Source: an uncultured Bacilli bacterium | GTDB lineage: Bacteria > Bacillota_I > Bacilli_A > RF39 > UBA660 | NCBI GenBank assembly: GCA_934097255.1 | Contig: CAKONT010000027.1 | Coordinates: 1 to 10,456 of the forward strand | Direction: 5' to 3' | DNA length: 10,456 nucleotides | Made by a program: the position numbers and the translations under genes | Shown here: positions 1 through 6,911 of the stretch, piece after piece | How positions within the stretch are numbered: position 1 is the stretch's first letter | Layout of the letters: every line of letters starts with the position of its first letter | The notes under the pieces: generated by a model | What the model was told of the DNA's origin: nothing | The model's database searches: none | What the model saw: the letters and a program-made list of their open reading frames with translations, nothing else

Positions 1-894
1 TACAAAATATTTAGAAATGGGTGGTAAAAGAGCACTGGAAATAGCGCCAGTTAAGAAACTTGGCATTGTAACCATAGGAATAACGTAACCATTAATTATT
101 CCGAATTCGCTTGTAATAGATTGATTGGTATAATTAAGACTTAGCAAAATATGAGTAATAATAATTGGCTCTAAAAAGTTACCAATTGACGAGATTAATC
201 TTCCAACAGTAGTAGGGACACTAACTGAAACTAAATCTTTTATATTCTTTTTGTCAAATTTAAAATCTTCTTTGGAAATAACAGTTTTTTTGGGAATAAA
301 GAAAATAAACACTATAATTGATGATAGTTCACTAATTACATTAAATAAAATAACAGAAGATACGGCGTGATATATTCCTTTTTTTAAAAAATAGGGAGTT
401 AAATAGATAATAACAATTATTCTTACTATTTGTTCTATTATATTTGATAAGACGTGAATAGACATTTTTTCTTTTCCAAAAAAATATCCTCTAATAATAC
501 TTGATATGGTTATAAAAGGAAGAGTAATAGAGGTACAAATAAGTGGTGCTTTTAAAAGTTTATTGTGAAGTAGTTTATCTGATATAAAAGAAGATAGTAA
601 AATTATAATTATAATTATAACTAAATTAAAAATAAGACAAACTGGAATTATTCCTAAAATAAGTTTTTTATTATTTCTTTTATTTTCAGAAACAAGTTTT
701 GATATAGCAATCGGTAAAGACATTGTTGCGATTGTAATAAATAAGTTAAAACTTGGAAGAACAAGCGTATAAAGTCCAATTCCATCAAGACCAATTGTTC
801 TTGTTATAATAACTCTAATTGCTAAACTAAGTATTTTGGTAATAAATCCGCCAATAACTAAAATAATTGTTGATTTAATAAATTTTTCTTTCAT
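1..894 (-). CDS. SpoVB/YtgP-type MOP-superfamily lipid flippase (N-terminal 298 residues; C-terminus beyond left edge)
   Basis: Reading leftwards from ATG at 894-892, an open frame runs without a stop to the window edge. The start (MKEKFIKSTIIVIGGFITK) and the following GLYTLVLP, then SLPIAISKLVSE at about residues 80-90, match the first helices of the SpoVB/YtgP/MurJ-type polysaccharide transporter family. The visible end carries an SSALLPPISKY segment typical of the middle of this family. Several long hydrophobic stretches are visible, consistent with a polytopic membrane protein. Family members move lipid-linked cell-wall precursors or polysaccharides across the membrane. Only a bit more than half of the usual 500-550 residues is present because the window ends. 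It lies downstream of uppP on the same strand, which suits a lipid-carrier role, but an AT-rich hairpin lies between them. No strong Shine-Dalgarno sequence is visible. I cannot decide between SpoVB and YtgP (a Bacillus MurJ). Confidence 0.87.
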   Translation of the reverse strand, partial: MKEKFIKSTIILVIGGFITKILSLAIRVIITRTIGLDGIGLYTLVLPSFNLFITIATMSLPIAISKLVSENKRNNKKLILGIIPVCLIFNLVIIIIIILLSSFISDKLLHNKLLKAPLICTSITLPFITISSIIRGYFFGKEKMSIHVLSNIIEQIVRIIVIIYLTPYFLKKGIYHAVSSVILFNVISELSSIIVFIFFIPKKTVISKEDFKFDKKNIKDLVSVSVPTTVGRLISSIGNFLEPIIITHILLSLNYTNQSITSEFGIINGYVIPMVTMPSFLTGAISSALLPPISKYFV

Positions 895-960
895 AAATAT
901 CAATATAAGTTTATGTAAGAAAAATAATTAGCATTTAAAAAATATTTTTTTAAAAATAAA

Positions 961-987
961 AAAAGAAAAATATGTAATTTTTCTTTT
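961..987 (-). terminator. AT-rich intrinsic terminator after uppP
   Basis: A perfect 11-bp inverted repeat (AAAAGAAAAAT at 961-971, ATTTTTCTTTT at 977-987) encloses a 5-nt loop and overlaps the uppP stop codon. On the minus strand it is followed by a T-rich tract (about 960-945). The stem has only one G-C pair, so the termination call rests on perfect pairing plus the U tract. It would partly insulate the flippase gene from uppP. Confidence 0.5.
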
Positions 988-1798
988 ATAAAAATAATAA
1001 CACTAAAGTTCCTACTATTAAGCAATATATTACAAAATAAATCATTTTGTTTTTTCTTACCAAGTCTTTAAATAATCTAAATGTAAAATATGTAACGACA
1101 AGACTTGATATCATTCCTAAAAAGTAGGGAAGTAAATAAGTTTTTATATTTGGTGTTCTAATAATATCTGATATTCCAAGAATCATTGTTGCAATACTTA
1201 TTGGAATATATAACATAAATGAAAAATCAATTGCTGTATCTTTTTTTAGATCTTGTTTTAATCCGCCAACTAATGTTGATCCACTTCTACTTATTCCAGG
1301 AAGTAACGCTACTGCTTGGCATAAACCAATTATTATGGCATCTTTTAAAGTAATATCTTTATCACTTTTAGATCCATTTATATTTCTTACAAGAAAAAGA
1401 AATAAAGCAGTAACTAAAAGAGCTACACCGACATATTTTATTGAAGAAAAATATTTTTCGATTACATCTTTAAACAAAATACCACAAATTCCAGCCGGAA
1501 TAGTTGCAACAACAATTAATAGACAATATTTAAAACTTTCTTTATATTCTTTTTTACTTGTTTTTATATATAAGAAAAATTCTTTAATTAACTTAATTAA
1601 TTTTTCTCTATAAAGTATTAAAATAGCTATTAATGAACCAAAATTAACAATTATTTCAAAGTTTAAATCGTTTAACACATTTAAATTAAATACTTTTTTA
1701 AAAATAAATAAATGTCCACTCGATGAAATAGGTAATGGTTCTGTAAAACCCTGAATTACTCCTAACAATACATATTTTAAAATATCAATTAATTTCAT
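986..1798 (-). CDS. uppP: Undecaprenyl-diphosphatase UppP (BacA family)
   Basis: This 270-residue polytopic membrane enzyme dephosphorylates undecaprenyl diphosphate to undecaprenyl phosphate, recycling the lipid carrier for peptidoglycan and other wall polymers. Both family signatures are intact: Q16-x3-E20 followed by PISSSGH at 23-29, and PGISRSGST at 167-175 with the conserved Arg171. The length fits the family (about 265-280). Hydrophobic segments repeat throughout, as expected for a multi-spanning protein. The ATG at 1798 is preceded by GGAGGAT (plus-strand 1807-1813) about 8 nt upstream, which fixes the start. It is transcribed leftwards ahead of the SpoVB/YtgP-like flippase, and divergently from the hypothetical gene at 1899. 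BacA homologues are known to raise bacitracin tolerance. Nothing in the sequence suggests more than a housekeeping role here. Confidence 0.97.
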   Translation of the reverse strand: MKLIDILKYVLLGVIQGFTEPLPISSSGHLFIFKKVFNLNVLNDLNFEIIVNFGSLIAILILYREKLIKLIKEFFLYIKTSKKEYKESFKYCLLIVVATIPAGICGILFKDVIEKYFSSIKYVGVALLVTALFLFLVRNINGSKSDKDITLKDAIIIGLCQAVALLPGISRSGSTLVGGLKQDLKKDTAIDFSFMLYIPISIATMILGISDIIRTPNIKTYLLPYFLGMISSLVVTYFTFRLFKDLVRKNKMIYFVIYCLIVGTLVLLFL

Positions 1799-1850
1799 AA
1801 AATTATATCCTCCAATAAAATTATATAATAAAAAAATAAATAATTAAACA

Positions 1851-1881
1851 TTTACATTAAATAAATATTTTTGTATATACT
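1851..1881 (+). promoter_or_regulatory. Candidate promoter of the 1899 gene
   Basis: TTTACA at 1851-1856 is followed after 17 nt by TATATA (1874-1879). TATACT at 1876-1881 is an alternative -10 with a 19-nt spacer. It lies just upstream of a GAGGGAT ribosome site and the ATG at 1899. The surroundings are nearly pure A/T, so chance matches are common. Confidence 0.4.
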
Positions 1882-1898
1882 AATTTTGAGGGATAGAT

Positions 1899-2540
1899 AT
1901 GAAATATATTTTTGATATTATATTAAATTTACATGAGGAATTTATTAATTTTTTCGAATGGGAAAAGAAAGATAAGTTGTTATACGTAAAAAAATTACCA
2001 ATATTTTGTATAGATAATGGAATATTTCACAATATCATTTTTAACTCTATTAAAGTATCAAAATCTTTCTTAGAAATGATTAATTATGAAAATTATTCTT
2101 CTAATTTAGAAAATGATAAATATCGTTATATGTGTCTTTTGACAAATAAAAATACTGTTATTGGCGTTTGTTTTGACGAGGATGGAAGAAATATTTTAGT
2201 TTCAGATTTATTAATTGATGATCAAGAAGAAATACTAGAAGAGATAAAGGATAATTCTATTATCATGATTGATTACGATTTAATATCTAAAAAAGAAGAA
2301 GAAAAATTTTTAACTAGAAAAGAAATTAATTTAAAAAAAGTTATTTCAAGGGAAATAACTAATTTATATAAAAATAATGATTTATCAAAACTTGCATACT
2401 TTTATTATGAATATTTTAATATAGAAAGTGATGATATAAAACTAATGTATAATAATTTAATTTCATCTTTAGAAAATGAAATAGATGAAAAACATTTTAA
2501 AATATATGAAATATTAAAATTATCAAAAACAAAGATTTAG
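1899..2540 (+). CDS. Uncharacterised 213-residue protein, possibly DUF3603 (YjbA/UPF0736)-like
   Basis: The frame is long, has codon use like its neighbours, and starts at an ATG preceded by GAGGGAT at 5-8 nt, so it is very likely a real gene. The product is rich in Lys, Glu, Asn and Ile, with no signal peptide or membrane segment, so it is probably cytosolic. The N-terminus has FFEWEKKD then a LPIF strand (about residues 18-36). A central strand-rich part (CLLTNKNTVIGVCFDEDGR) is followed by an acidic stretch, DDQEEILEEIKDN, and the C-terminal third looks helical. This order recalls the Bacillus YjbA family: an N-terminal EW-D segment, a pocket of beta strands, then a QE-rich helix. I recognise it only by pattern and from memory. 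No catalytic motif is visible and I assign no function. It precedes tspO by 48 bp on the same strand. Confidence 0.8.
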   Translation: MKYIFDIILNLHEEFINFFEWEKKDKLLYVKKLPIFCIDNGIFHNIIFNSIKVSKSFLEMINYENYSSNLENDKYRYMCLLTNKNTVIGVCFDEDGRNILVSDLLIDDQEEILEEIKDNSIIMIDYDLISKKEEEKFLTRKEINLKKVISREITNLYKNNDLSKLAYFYYEYFNIESDDIKLMYNNLISSLENEIDEKHFKIYEILKLSKTKI

Positions 2541-2588
2541 GTCTTAAAAAAGATAATTAAAATATAATTAAGTGAAAGGAAATTTTTT

Positions 2589-3041
2589 ATGAAAATAGAT
2601 TATAAAAATCTTACTTTTGATATTTTAATAGCCCTTTTTATTGGAAGTATACCAAGTTTATTTATTGATATGAAGTCATATCAAACTTTATTAAAACCAT
2701 CGTTTAGTCCACCTGGTATAGTATTTCCAATCGTATGGACCGTTCTTTTTATTTTAATGGGAGTATCATTTTATCAAACAAGAAATTATAATAACAATAA
2801 ATTTAAAATAATATATTTTGCTCAATTGTTTGTTAATTCTTTGTGGAGTATATTTTTTTTCTTATTTGAATTTAGATTATTTTCATTTTTTTGGATCATT
2901 TTCTTAATTATTTTAGTATCTATAATGATTTTTGAATTATATAAATTAGTAAAAGAAAAAGCATTTCTTCAGATACCATATTTGTTATGGCTTATATTTG
3001 CTTCTATTTTAAATTTAAGTATTTATTTTCTTAATAAATAA
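2589..3041 (+). CDS. tspO: TspO/MBR family membrane protein (tryptophan-rich sensory protein)
   Basis: This 150-residue protein has about five hydrophobic segments, the size and topology of the TspO/MBR family (bacterial relatives of the mitochondrial translocator protein). These proteins bind porphyrins and related ligands in the membrane and are linked to stress responses and tetrapyrrole handling. Conserved blocks are visible in order: KPSFSPPG at 36-43 followed by FPIVW (46-50), NSLWS at 83-87, and PYLLWLIFASILN at 130-142. The family is usually richer in Trp; here several positions are Phe, for example SIFFFLFEF after NSLWS. AAAGGAAA at 2575-2582 places the ATG at 2589. The 3' end overlaps the convergent tmcAL gene by 11 bp and no terminator is seen between them. 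Ligand and physiological role cannot be read from the sequence. Confidence 0.93.
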   Translation: MKIDYKNLTFDILIALFIGSIPSLFIDMKSYQTLLKPSFSPPGIVFPIVWTVLFILMGVSFYQTRNYNNNKFKIIYFAQLFVNSLWSIFFFLFEFRLFSFFWIIFLIILVSIMIFELYKLVKEKAFLQIPYLLWLIFASILNLSIYFLNK

Positions 3042-4146
3042 TTGGTTTTTGTAATTCTTTTTCTATTAATGAATGATCATTTACTATTAAACTATAAATT
3101 GTTAATACACGATATTCGATATCTAAAATATCACTTTCTATATCTTTGTATTTAGTTATAAGAGGAATATTTAATTCCTTTTTTATTTTATTTAAATAAG
3201 TTTTTCCTTTTTCATTAAATCCAAGAATTCTAATATATTCAATATTTTTATTTTTTTCTTGTTCTTCTTTGGTGAAAGAACATAAAATATGAATATACAT
3301 TCTTTTAAGTCTATTGTAAGTATATCTTTTAGATTTTACTAAATTTATTAATTCAGATAAGTTATTAGCATCTTTTATATATTTTATTATTCTATTTTCA
3401 ATTCCTTCATCGACATCGACATAACTTTTTAAAATATTTTTATCACTAAGAATTTTATATTTTAAAAAAGGAAAAATATCAATATTTTTATAAATACAAT
3501 TTATTTCATTTTCAGGAATATATTTTTTTATATCCATATTTTTACTAAGTAAATTTCTTATACTTGTTGCACTTATTATATCACCTTTTACATCTAAACT
3601 ATTATAGTCGTTTGTTCTTTTTATTGAAATAGGTGTAATTGGATAATTATTTTTAATTATTTCTTTGATATACGAAATAGCAAGTAAGTCGTTTGGAGTT
3701 GAAATTTTTGAGTTTGATGCAAGAGATATAGAAGTAGGGTAGTTTTTTCCCATTTTTAAGTATTTTTTAAGGTCTTCATCAAAATTTTTATTTTCTAATT
3801 GATTTATTGCTATTTTTTTTAAGTTATCTATATTGTTTGATTCACTGCCAAATATTATTTTATCAACCTTTAAATTATTTAAAATAGTCATTGCACCTTT
3901 ACTAAAAATATCTGCTCCTTGGGTTGAAAATACAAAAGGTAATTCAATAACTATATCAATTCCTTCTTCTAAACATATTCTAGTTTTTTCCCATTTGTTT
4001 AAAAAAGAGATTGTTCTTTGACAAAAAGATGTCGATATAACAGCAATTATAATGCTTTCGGGGTACATTTTTTTAATTTCATTTAAATGATATTTATGAC
4101 CGTTTGAAAATGGATTGTATTCAGCGATAACTCCAATTATTTCCAT
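3031..4146 (-). CDS. tmcAL: TmcAL (YlbM) family tRNA(Met) cytidine-34 acetate ligase
   Basis: This 371-residue protein fits the TmcAL/YlbM nucleotidyltransferase-fold family, which uses ATP and acetate to make N4-acetylcytidine at the wobble base of elongator tRNA-Met. The N-terminus IGVIAEYNPFSNGHKYHL (4-21) is the family ATP-binding motif. FGSES follows at about 99-103, then STPNDLLAISY (149-159) and SATSIRNLL (192-200), all at expected places. Two departures are visible. The usual NPFHNGH reads NPFSNGH (Ser14 for His), and the usual SGxFxQRGEP block reads STSFCQRTISF (38-48), keeping only the QR. Position 14 of the superfamily motif tolerates Thr in other enzymes, so activity may remain. 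The ATG at 4146 has GGAGG (plus-strand 4154-4158) about 8 nt upstream. It is expressed from a strong-looking promoter interleaved with that of pncC. Confidence 0.92.
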   Translation of the reverse strand: MEIIGVIAEYNPFSNGHKYHLNEIKKMYPESIIIAVISTSFCQRTISFLNKWEKTRICLEEGIDIVIELPFVFSTQGADIFSKGAMTILNNLKVDKIIFGSESNNIDNLKKIAINQLENKNFDEDLKKYLKMGKNYPTSISLASNSKISTPNDLLAISYIKEIIKNNYPITPISIKRTNDYNSLDVKGDIISATSIRNLLSKNMDIKKYIPENEINCIYKNIDIFPFLKYKILSDKNILKSYVDVDEGIENRIIKYIKDANNLSELINLVKSKRYTYNRLKRMYIHILCSFTKEEQEKNKNIEYIRILGFNEKGKTYLNKIKKELNIPLITKYKDIESDILDIEYRVLTIYSLIVNDHSLIEKELQKPIIY

Positions 4147-4170
4147 ATAAAAACCTCCAAAATTTATATT

Positions 4171-4200
4171 ATTTTATCATTTATTGTTATGCTTAGTCAA
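4171..4200 (-). promoter_or_regulatory. tmcAL promoter (minus strand)
   Basis: Read on the minus strand, TTGACT (4200-4195) is followed by an 18-nt spacer ending in TGA and then TAAAAT (4176-4171), giving a TGn-extended -10. This is one of the best sigma-A-type matches in the window. It lies just upstream of the GGAGG site and ATG of tmcAL. Confidence 0.7.
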
Positions 4201-4212
4201 ACGTGATATACT
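4184..4212 (+). promoter_or_regulatory. pncC promoter (plus strand), interleaved with the tmcAL promoter
   Basis: TTGTTA (4184-4189), a 17-nt spacer ending in TGA, and TATACT (4207-4212) form an extended -10 promoter reading right. The -35 sits inside the spacer of the opposing tmcAL promoter, and the tmcAL -35 sits inside this promoter's spacer. The predicted start, about 4219, lies just before the ATAAGGA ribosome site. Confidence 0.68.
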
Positions 4213-4238
4213 TTTATTAAGATAAGGAATGATTAAAT

Positions 4239-4715
4239 ATGGAAGAAAAAATAAAGTTATTAATAAAAAAATTAAGAGAAAAAAATATGACGATTAGTGC
4301 GATGGAATCTTGTAGTGGTGGAAGCTTTTGCAATAGTTTAACTAATATCGAAAATGCAAGTGATGTTTTTATGTTTGGAGCTATTACATATAGTAATTTA
4401 TTTAAAATTAAAATGGGTGTTAAAAAAAAGACAATAAATAAATATAGTGTTTATAGTATAGAAGTTGCAAAAGAAATGGCTAAAAGGATATCTTTATATG
4501 CAACATCATCTATTGGAGTTGGTATAACTGGTAAGTTAAATAAACCTGATAAAAATAATTTATATGGCGAAGATAATATTGTTTATGTTTCGCTTTACGA
4601 AAAATGTAGTAATAAATATAAATCTTTTAGTATTGAAGTAAATTCTGATAATCGGGTTTTAAATAAAAAAATGGTAATTAGTAAAATTATTGATGAACTT
4701 CTTTTATTCGTATAA
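4239..4715 (+). CDS. pncC: Stand-alone CinA C-terminal domain protein; PncC-type nicotinamide-nucleotide amidohydrolase
   Basis: At 158 residues this is the CinA C-terminal domain alone, the usual form of PncC. PncC deamidates nicotinamide mononucleotide to nicotinate mononucleotide in pyridine nucleotide recycling. Conserved elements are MESCSGG (22-28; family consensus AESCTGG), GAITYSNLFKIKMGV (47-61), then SVYSIEVAKEMAKR (70-83; consensus GAVSEEVAxxMA). Next come VGITG (94-98) and IVYVSLY (114-120). The glycine-rich loop after TG, usually TGIAGPxGG, is replaced by KLNKPDKNNLYGED, so this loop has diverged. The ATG follows ATAAGGA by about 10 nt. The gene is divergent from tmcAL with an interleaved promoter and ends at a strong bidirectional hairpin. 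Fold and family are secure. Substrate is inferred from the family and is less certain given the altered loop. Confidence 0.88.
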   Translation: MEEKIKLLIKKLREKNMTISAMESCSGGSFCNSLTNIENASDVFMFGAITYSNLFKIKMGVKKKTINKYSVYSIEVAKEMAKRISLYATSSIGVGITGKLNKPDKNNLYGEDNIVYVSLYEKCSNKYKSFSIEVNSDNRVLNKKMVISKIIDELLLFV

Positions 4716-4717
4716 AA

Positions 4718-4745
4718 AAAAACTATTAAAAATTTAATAGTTTTT
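4718..4745. terminator. Bidirectional intrinsic terminator between pncC and the vanY-type gene
   Basis: A perfect 13-bp inverted repeat, AAAAACTATTAAA (4718-4730) and TTTAATAGTTTTT (4733-4745), lies between the convergent genes. It is followed by TTTTTATTT on the plus strand and by a run of nine Ts on the minus strand (4722-4714). It overlaps the last codons of the vanY-type gene. The formal loop is 2 nt, so the top A-T pairs would open in RNA. Confidence 0.75.
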
Positions 4746-5652
4746 ATTTGTCAATAAATAGATCATAATACTCTTCATAAGTAAGGTCTGGATAATTATT
4801 ATACATATCAGTAGCAACTTCAACTCCGACATAACGATAATGCCAACTTTCAGACATAAAACCAGTAATAGCTGTTTTTTCTTTTCTATATCGATGAATA
4901 AAGCCATATTTATGAGCGTTTTCTTCCATCCAAGAATAAGAACTTGATGAATCAAAATCTAACATATTACCACCCTTAGTACTTGAAACATCAATTGCAA
5001 GACCTGTTTGATGCTCAGAATATCCAGGACGTGCTGTATCAATATCAGCTTGTTTTTCTCCTAGTGAATTAACGGCATTATTATATAAATTTTCTTGCAT
5101 AGTATATGGTCTATAAGCAGATTGTCCGTATACCGGTGTACCATTTTCAATCGATGCTTCACTTAAACTTTCAAATGAAGCTTTAGCATCTTTTCTCATA
5201 TTTCTAACATAAGCATTTCCTGTAATAAAATATTTACTATCTATTTCTTCTAAATCATCTGGTTCGTAATCTTTGTCTAATTTGTGATATTTATTCATTA
5301 ATACTAAAATACCTTTTGACAAATCAGCGTCATTTACAAATGTATAAAATTCATAATCTAAACCAATATTTACATAAGTAACTACTTTTTCTATACTATA
5401 ATCTTTATTTTTTTCACCAAAAGCTAAATATCTATTTAAATTTTCCTTTCTATAATTAGATAACTTTTTATAGCTTTCTTCGATAGTATTTTTATTATCA
5501 ATTTTCTTTTTTTCATTATAAGAAGAATTATTATCTTTTATATTATTATAATGCTTAGTTTGTTTATAAATTAATATTACAACAATAACAATTGTAGTTA
5601 GGGTAAGTAAAATAATAAAGTTATTCATAGCTTTTTTTCTTTTTTTTGACAT
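4744..5652 (-). CDS. Membrane-anchored VanY-type zinc D-alanyl-D-alanine carboxypeptidase (peptidase M15B)
   Basis: This 302-residue protein has a basic N-terminus (MSKKRKKAMNN) and one membrane segment (about 12-29). A Lys/Asn-rich linker follows, then an extracellular M15B domain. SAYRP (178-182) is the conserved substrate-side motif. SEHQTGLAID (212-221) supplies zinc ligands His214 and Asp221. ESWH (268-271) supplies the catalytic Glu268 and the third ligand His271. The full active site is present. Such enzymes remove the terminal D-Ala from peptidoglycan stem pentapeptides. VanY contributes to glycopeptide resistance, but no vanHAX or vanRS genes are nearby, so a general wall-maturation role is more likely. 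The start is the ATG at 5652, preceded by AGGAGGA (plus-strand 5661-5667) at 8 nt. An upstream in-frame ATG at 5739 adds 29 residues without a ribosome site and is rejected. The gene is divergent from dacF. Confidence 0.92.
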   Translation of the reverse strand: MSKKRKKAMNNFIILLTLTTIVIVVILIYKQTKHYNNIKDNNSSYNEKKKIDNKNTIEESYKKLSNYRKENLNRYLAFGEKNKDYSIEKVVTYVNIGLDYEFYTFVNDADLSKGILVLMNKYHKLDKDYEPDDLEEIDSKYFITGNAYVRNMRKDAKASFESLSEASIENGTPVYGQSAYRPYTMQENLYNNAVNSLGEKQADIDTARPGYSEHQTGLAIDVSSTKGGNMLDFDSSSSYSWMEENAHKYGFIHRYRKEKTAITGFMSESWHYRYVGVEVATDMYNNYPDLTYEEYYDLFIDK

Positions 5653-5677
5653 ATAAAATATCCTCCTATTTAAATAC

Positions 5678-5686
5678 ATTTTATCA
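5678..5686 (-). promoter_or_regulatory. Extended -10 element for the vanY-type gene
   Basis: On the minus strand TGATAAAAT (5686-5678) matches the TGn-extended -10 and is identical to the one upstream of tmcAL. No good -35 is found 16-18 nt further upstream. It lies about 11 nt upstream of the AGGAGGA ribosome site. Confidence 0.5.
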
Positions 5687-5765
5687 TTAAATAATACTTT
5701 AATAAATAATAAATAGTCTAAAAATGTATTATTTTTCATAAAAATAATTAGGTGGGTGATGGTTT

Positions 5766-6911
5766 ATAAAAAAAATTTTGTTAATTATCTTAATAAATAT
5801 TATATGTTTTTCAGAGTTGGTTTTTGCAAACGATAATTTAAATTTAACGAAAAACGCTACATCAGCGATATTAATCGAAGCGACAACAGGAAATGTTTTA
5901 TATAATAAGAATGCAAACAGTAAGCAAAGTGTTGCTTCTTTAACTAAAATGATGAGTTTAATTGTTATTTTTGAATTCATGGAAAAAGGTGGAATGACAT
6001 TTGATGAGATGGTTACTACATCTGAAAATGCTAAAAGTACTGGTGGTACACAACTTTGGCTTGATACGGGCGATGTTTTAAGTGTTAGAGATTTATTAAA
6101 AGGAGTTGTTATGGCAAGCGCTAATGACGCTATGGTATCATTAGCAGAAAAAGTAGCAGGTACAGAAGAAGCATTTGTTTTAGAAATGAATAAGAAAGCA
6201 AAAGAATTAGGACTTAAAAATACTTATTTTAAAAATTGTACTGGGTTTGATGAAGAAGGTCATTATTCAAGTAGTTATGATCTAGCACTTATTGCTAAAG
6301 AGCTTATAAAACATGAACAAATATTTGAATTTTCAAGTGTTTATGAAAGTTACATAAAAGAAAATACAAGTGAAAAAGAATGGATTGTAAATACTAATAA
6401 ACTTGTAAGATTTTATCAAGGAGCGGATGGATTAAAAACTGGTTGGACAGAGGATGCTGGAAGTTGTATCGCAGTAACAGCTAAAAAAGATAATTTAAGA
6501 TTAATTGCTATTACATTGGGATATAAAGATACAACAACAAGAAATAGTGAAACAATGGAACTTTTAAATTATGGATTTAATCAGTATAAAGCATCGTTAT
6601 TATATAAAAAAGGAAGTAAAGTTGGAGCAATAAAAATAGATGGTATTGATAAAAAAGTAAATGTATATGCCAAGGAAGATATTATTTTATTTACTAAAAA
6701 AACAGAAACAAAAGAAGAAATTATAAAAAAAATAAAAATAACAAATAATAAATTACCATTAAAAAAAGAAAGTACAGTAGCAAGCTTTTATGTCAAAGAA
6801 AAAAATAAAATATTATCCAAGACAGATTTATATATTAAGGAAGAAATAGAAAGTCCAAGTTTAATGGATTATTATTTATCAAATATTAGAAGGGGTTTAT
6901 TTATAAGTTAG
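5766..6911 (+). CDS. dacF: DacF/PBP5-type serine D-alanyl-D-alanine carboxypeptidase (peptidase S11) with irregular start
   Basis: This is a secreted low-molecular-weight penicillin-binding protein that trims the terminal D-Ala of peptidoglycan stem peptides. The three active-site motifs are intact: SLTK (nucleophile Ser and Lys), SAN, and KTG in DGLKTGWTEDAG. They lie at 54-57, 114-116 and 220-222 counted from the TTG at 5778. The beta-rich PBP5 C-terminal domain follows, ending in SLMDYYLSNIRRG. No in-frame ATG precedes the signal peptide. The TTG at 5778 is about 20 nt from the GGTGGGTGAT ribosome site (5751-5760) and would drop the Lys-Lys n-region. ATA at 5766, giving KKILLIILINIIC, sits at good spacing and is taken here as the start. 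An ATG at 5759 in the wrong frame would join after losing one A from the 8-A run at 5768-5775. Cleavage is plausible after VFA. A terminator overlaps the 3' end. Confidence 0.9.
   Translation: MKKILLIILINIICFSELVFANDNLNLTKNATSAILIEATTGNVLYNKNANSKQSVASLTKMMSLIVIFEFMEKGGMTFDEMVTTSENAKSTGGTQLWLDTGDVLSVRDLLKGVVMASANDAMVSLAEKVAGTEEAFVLEMNKKAKELGLKNTYFKNCTGFDEEGHYSSSYDLALIAKELIKHEQIFEFSSVYESYIKENTSEKEWIVNTNKLVRFYQGADGLKTGWTEDAGSCIAVTAKKDNLRLIAITLGYKDTTTRNSETMELLNYGFNQYKASLLYKKGSKVGAIKIDGIDKKVNVYAKEDIILFTKKTETKEEIIKKIKITNNKLPLKKESTVASFYVKEKNKILSKTDLYIKEEIESPSLMDYYLSNIRRGLFIS

Noticed and set aside
1335..1613. 92-codon plus-strand frame inside uppP
   Set aside because: It lies wholly antisense to a gene with both UppP signatures, has no ribosome site and resembles nothing known.
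4744..5652. Part of a vancomycin-resistance (van) cluster
   Set aside because: Only the M15 carboxypeptidase is present. There is no D-Ala-D-Lac ligase, VanX, dehydrogenase or two-component system in the window.
5653..5739. Longer N-terminus for the VanY-type protein starting at the ATG at 5739
   Set aside because: No ribosome site is present there. The ATG at 5652 has a near-perfect AGGAGGA at 8 nt, and the extra residues would precede the Lys-rich n-region and cover the promoter.
5729..5980. 83-codon minus-strand frame over the dacF start
   Set aside because: It overlaps the divergent promoter region and the dacF signal peptide and has no ribosome site. The dacF product is clear on the other strand.
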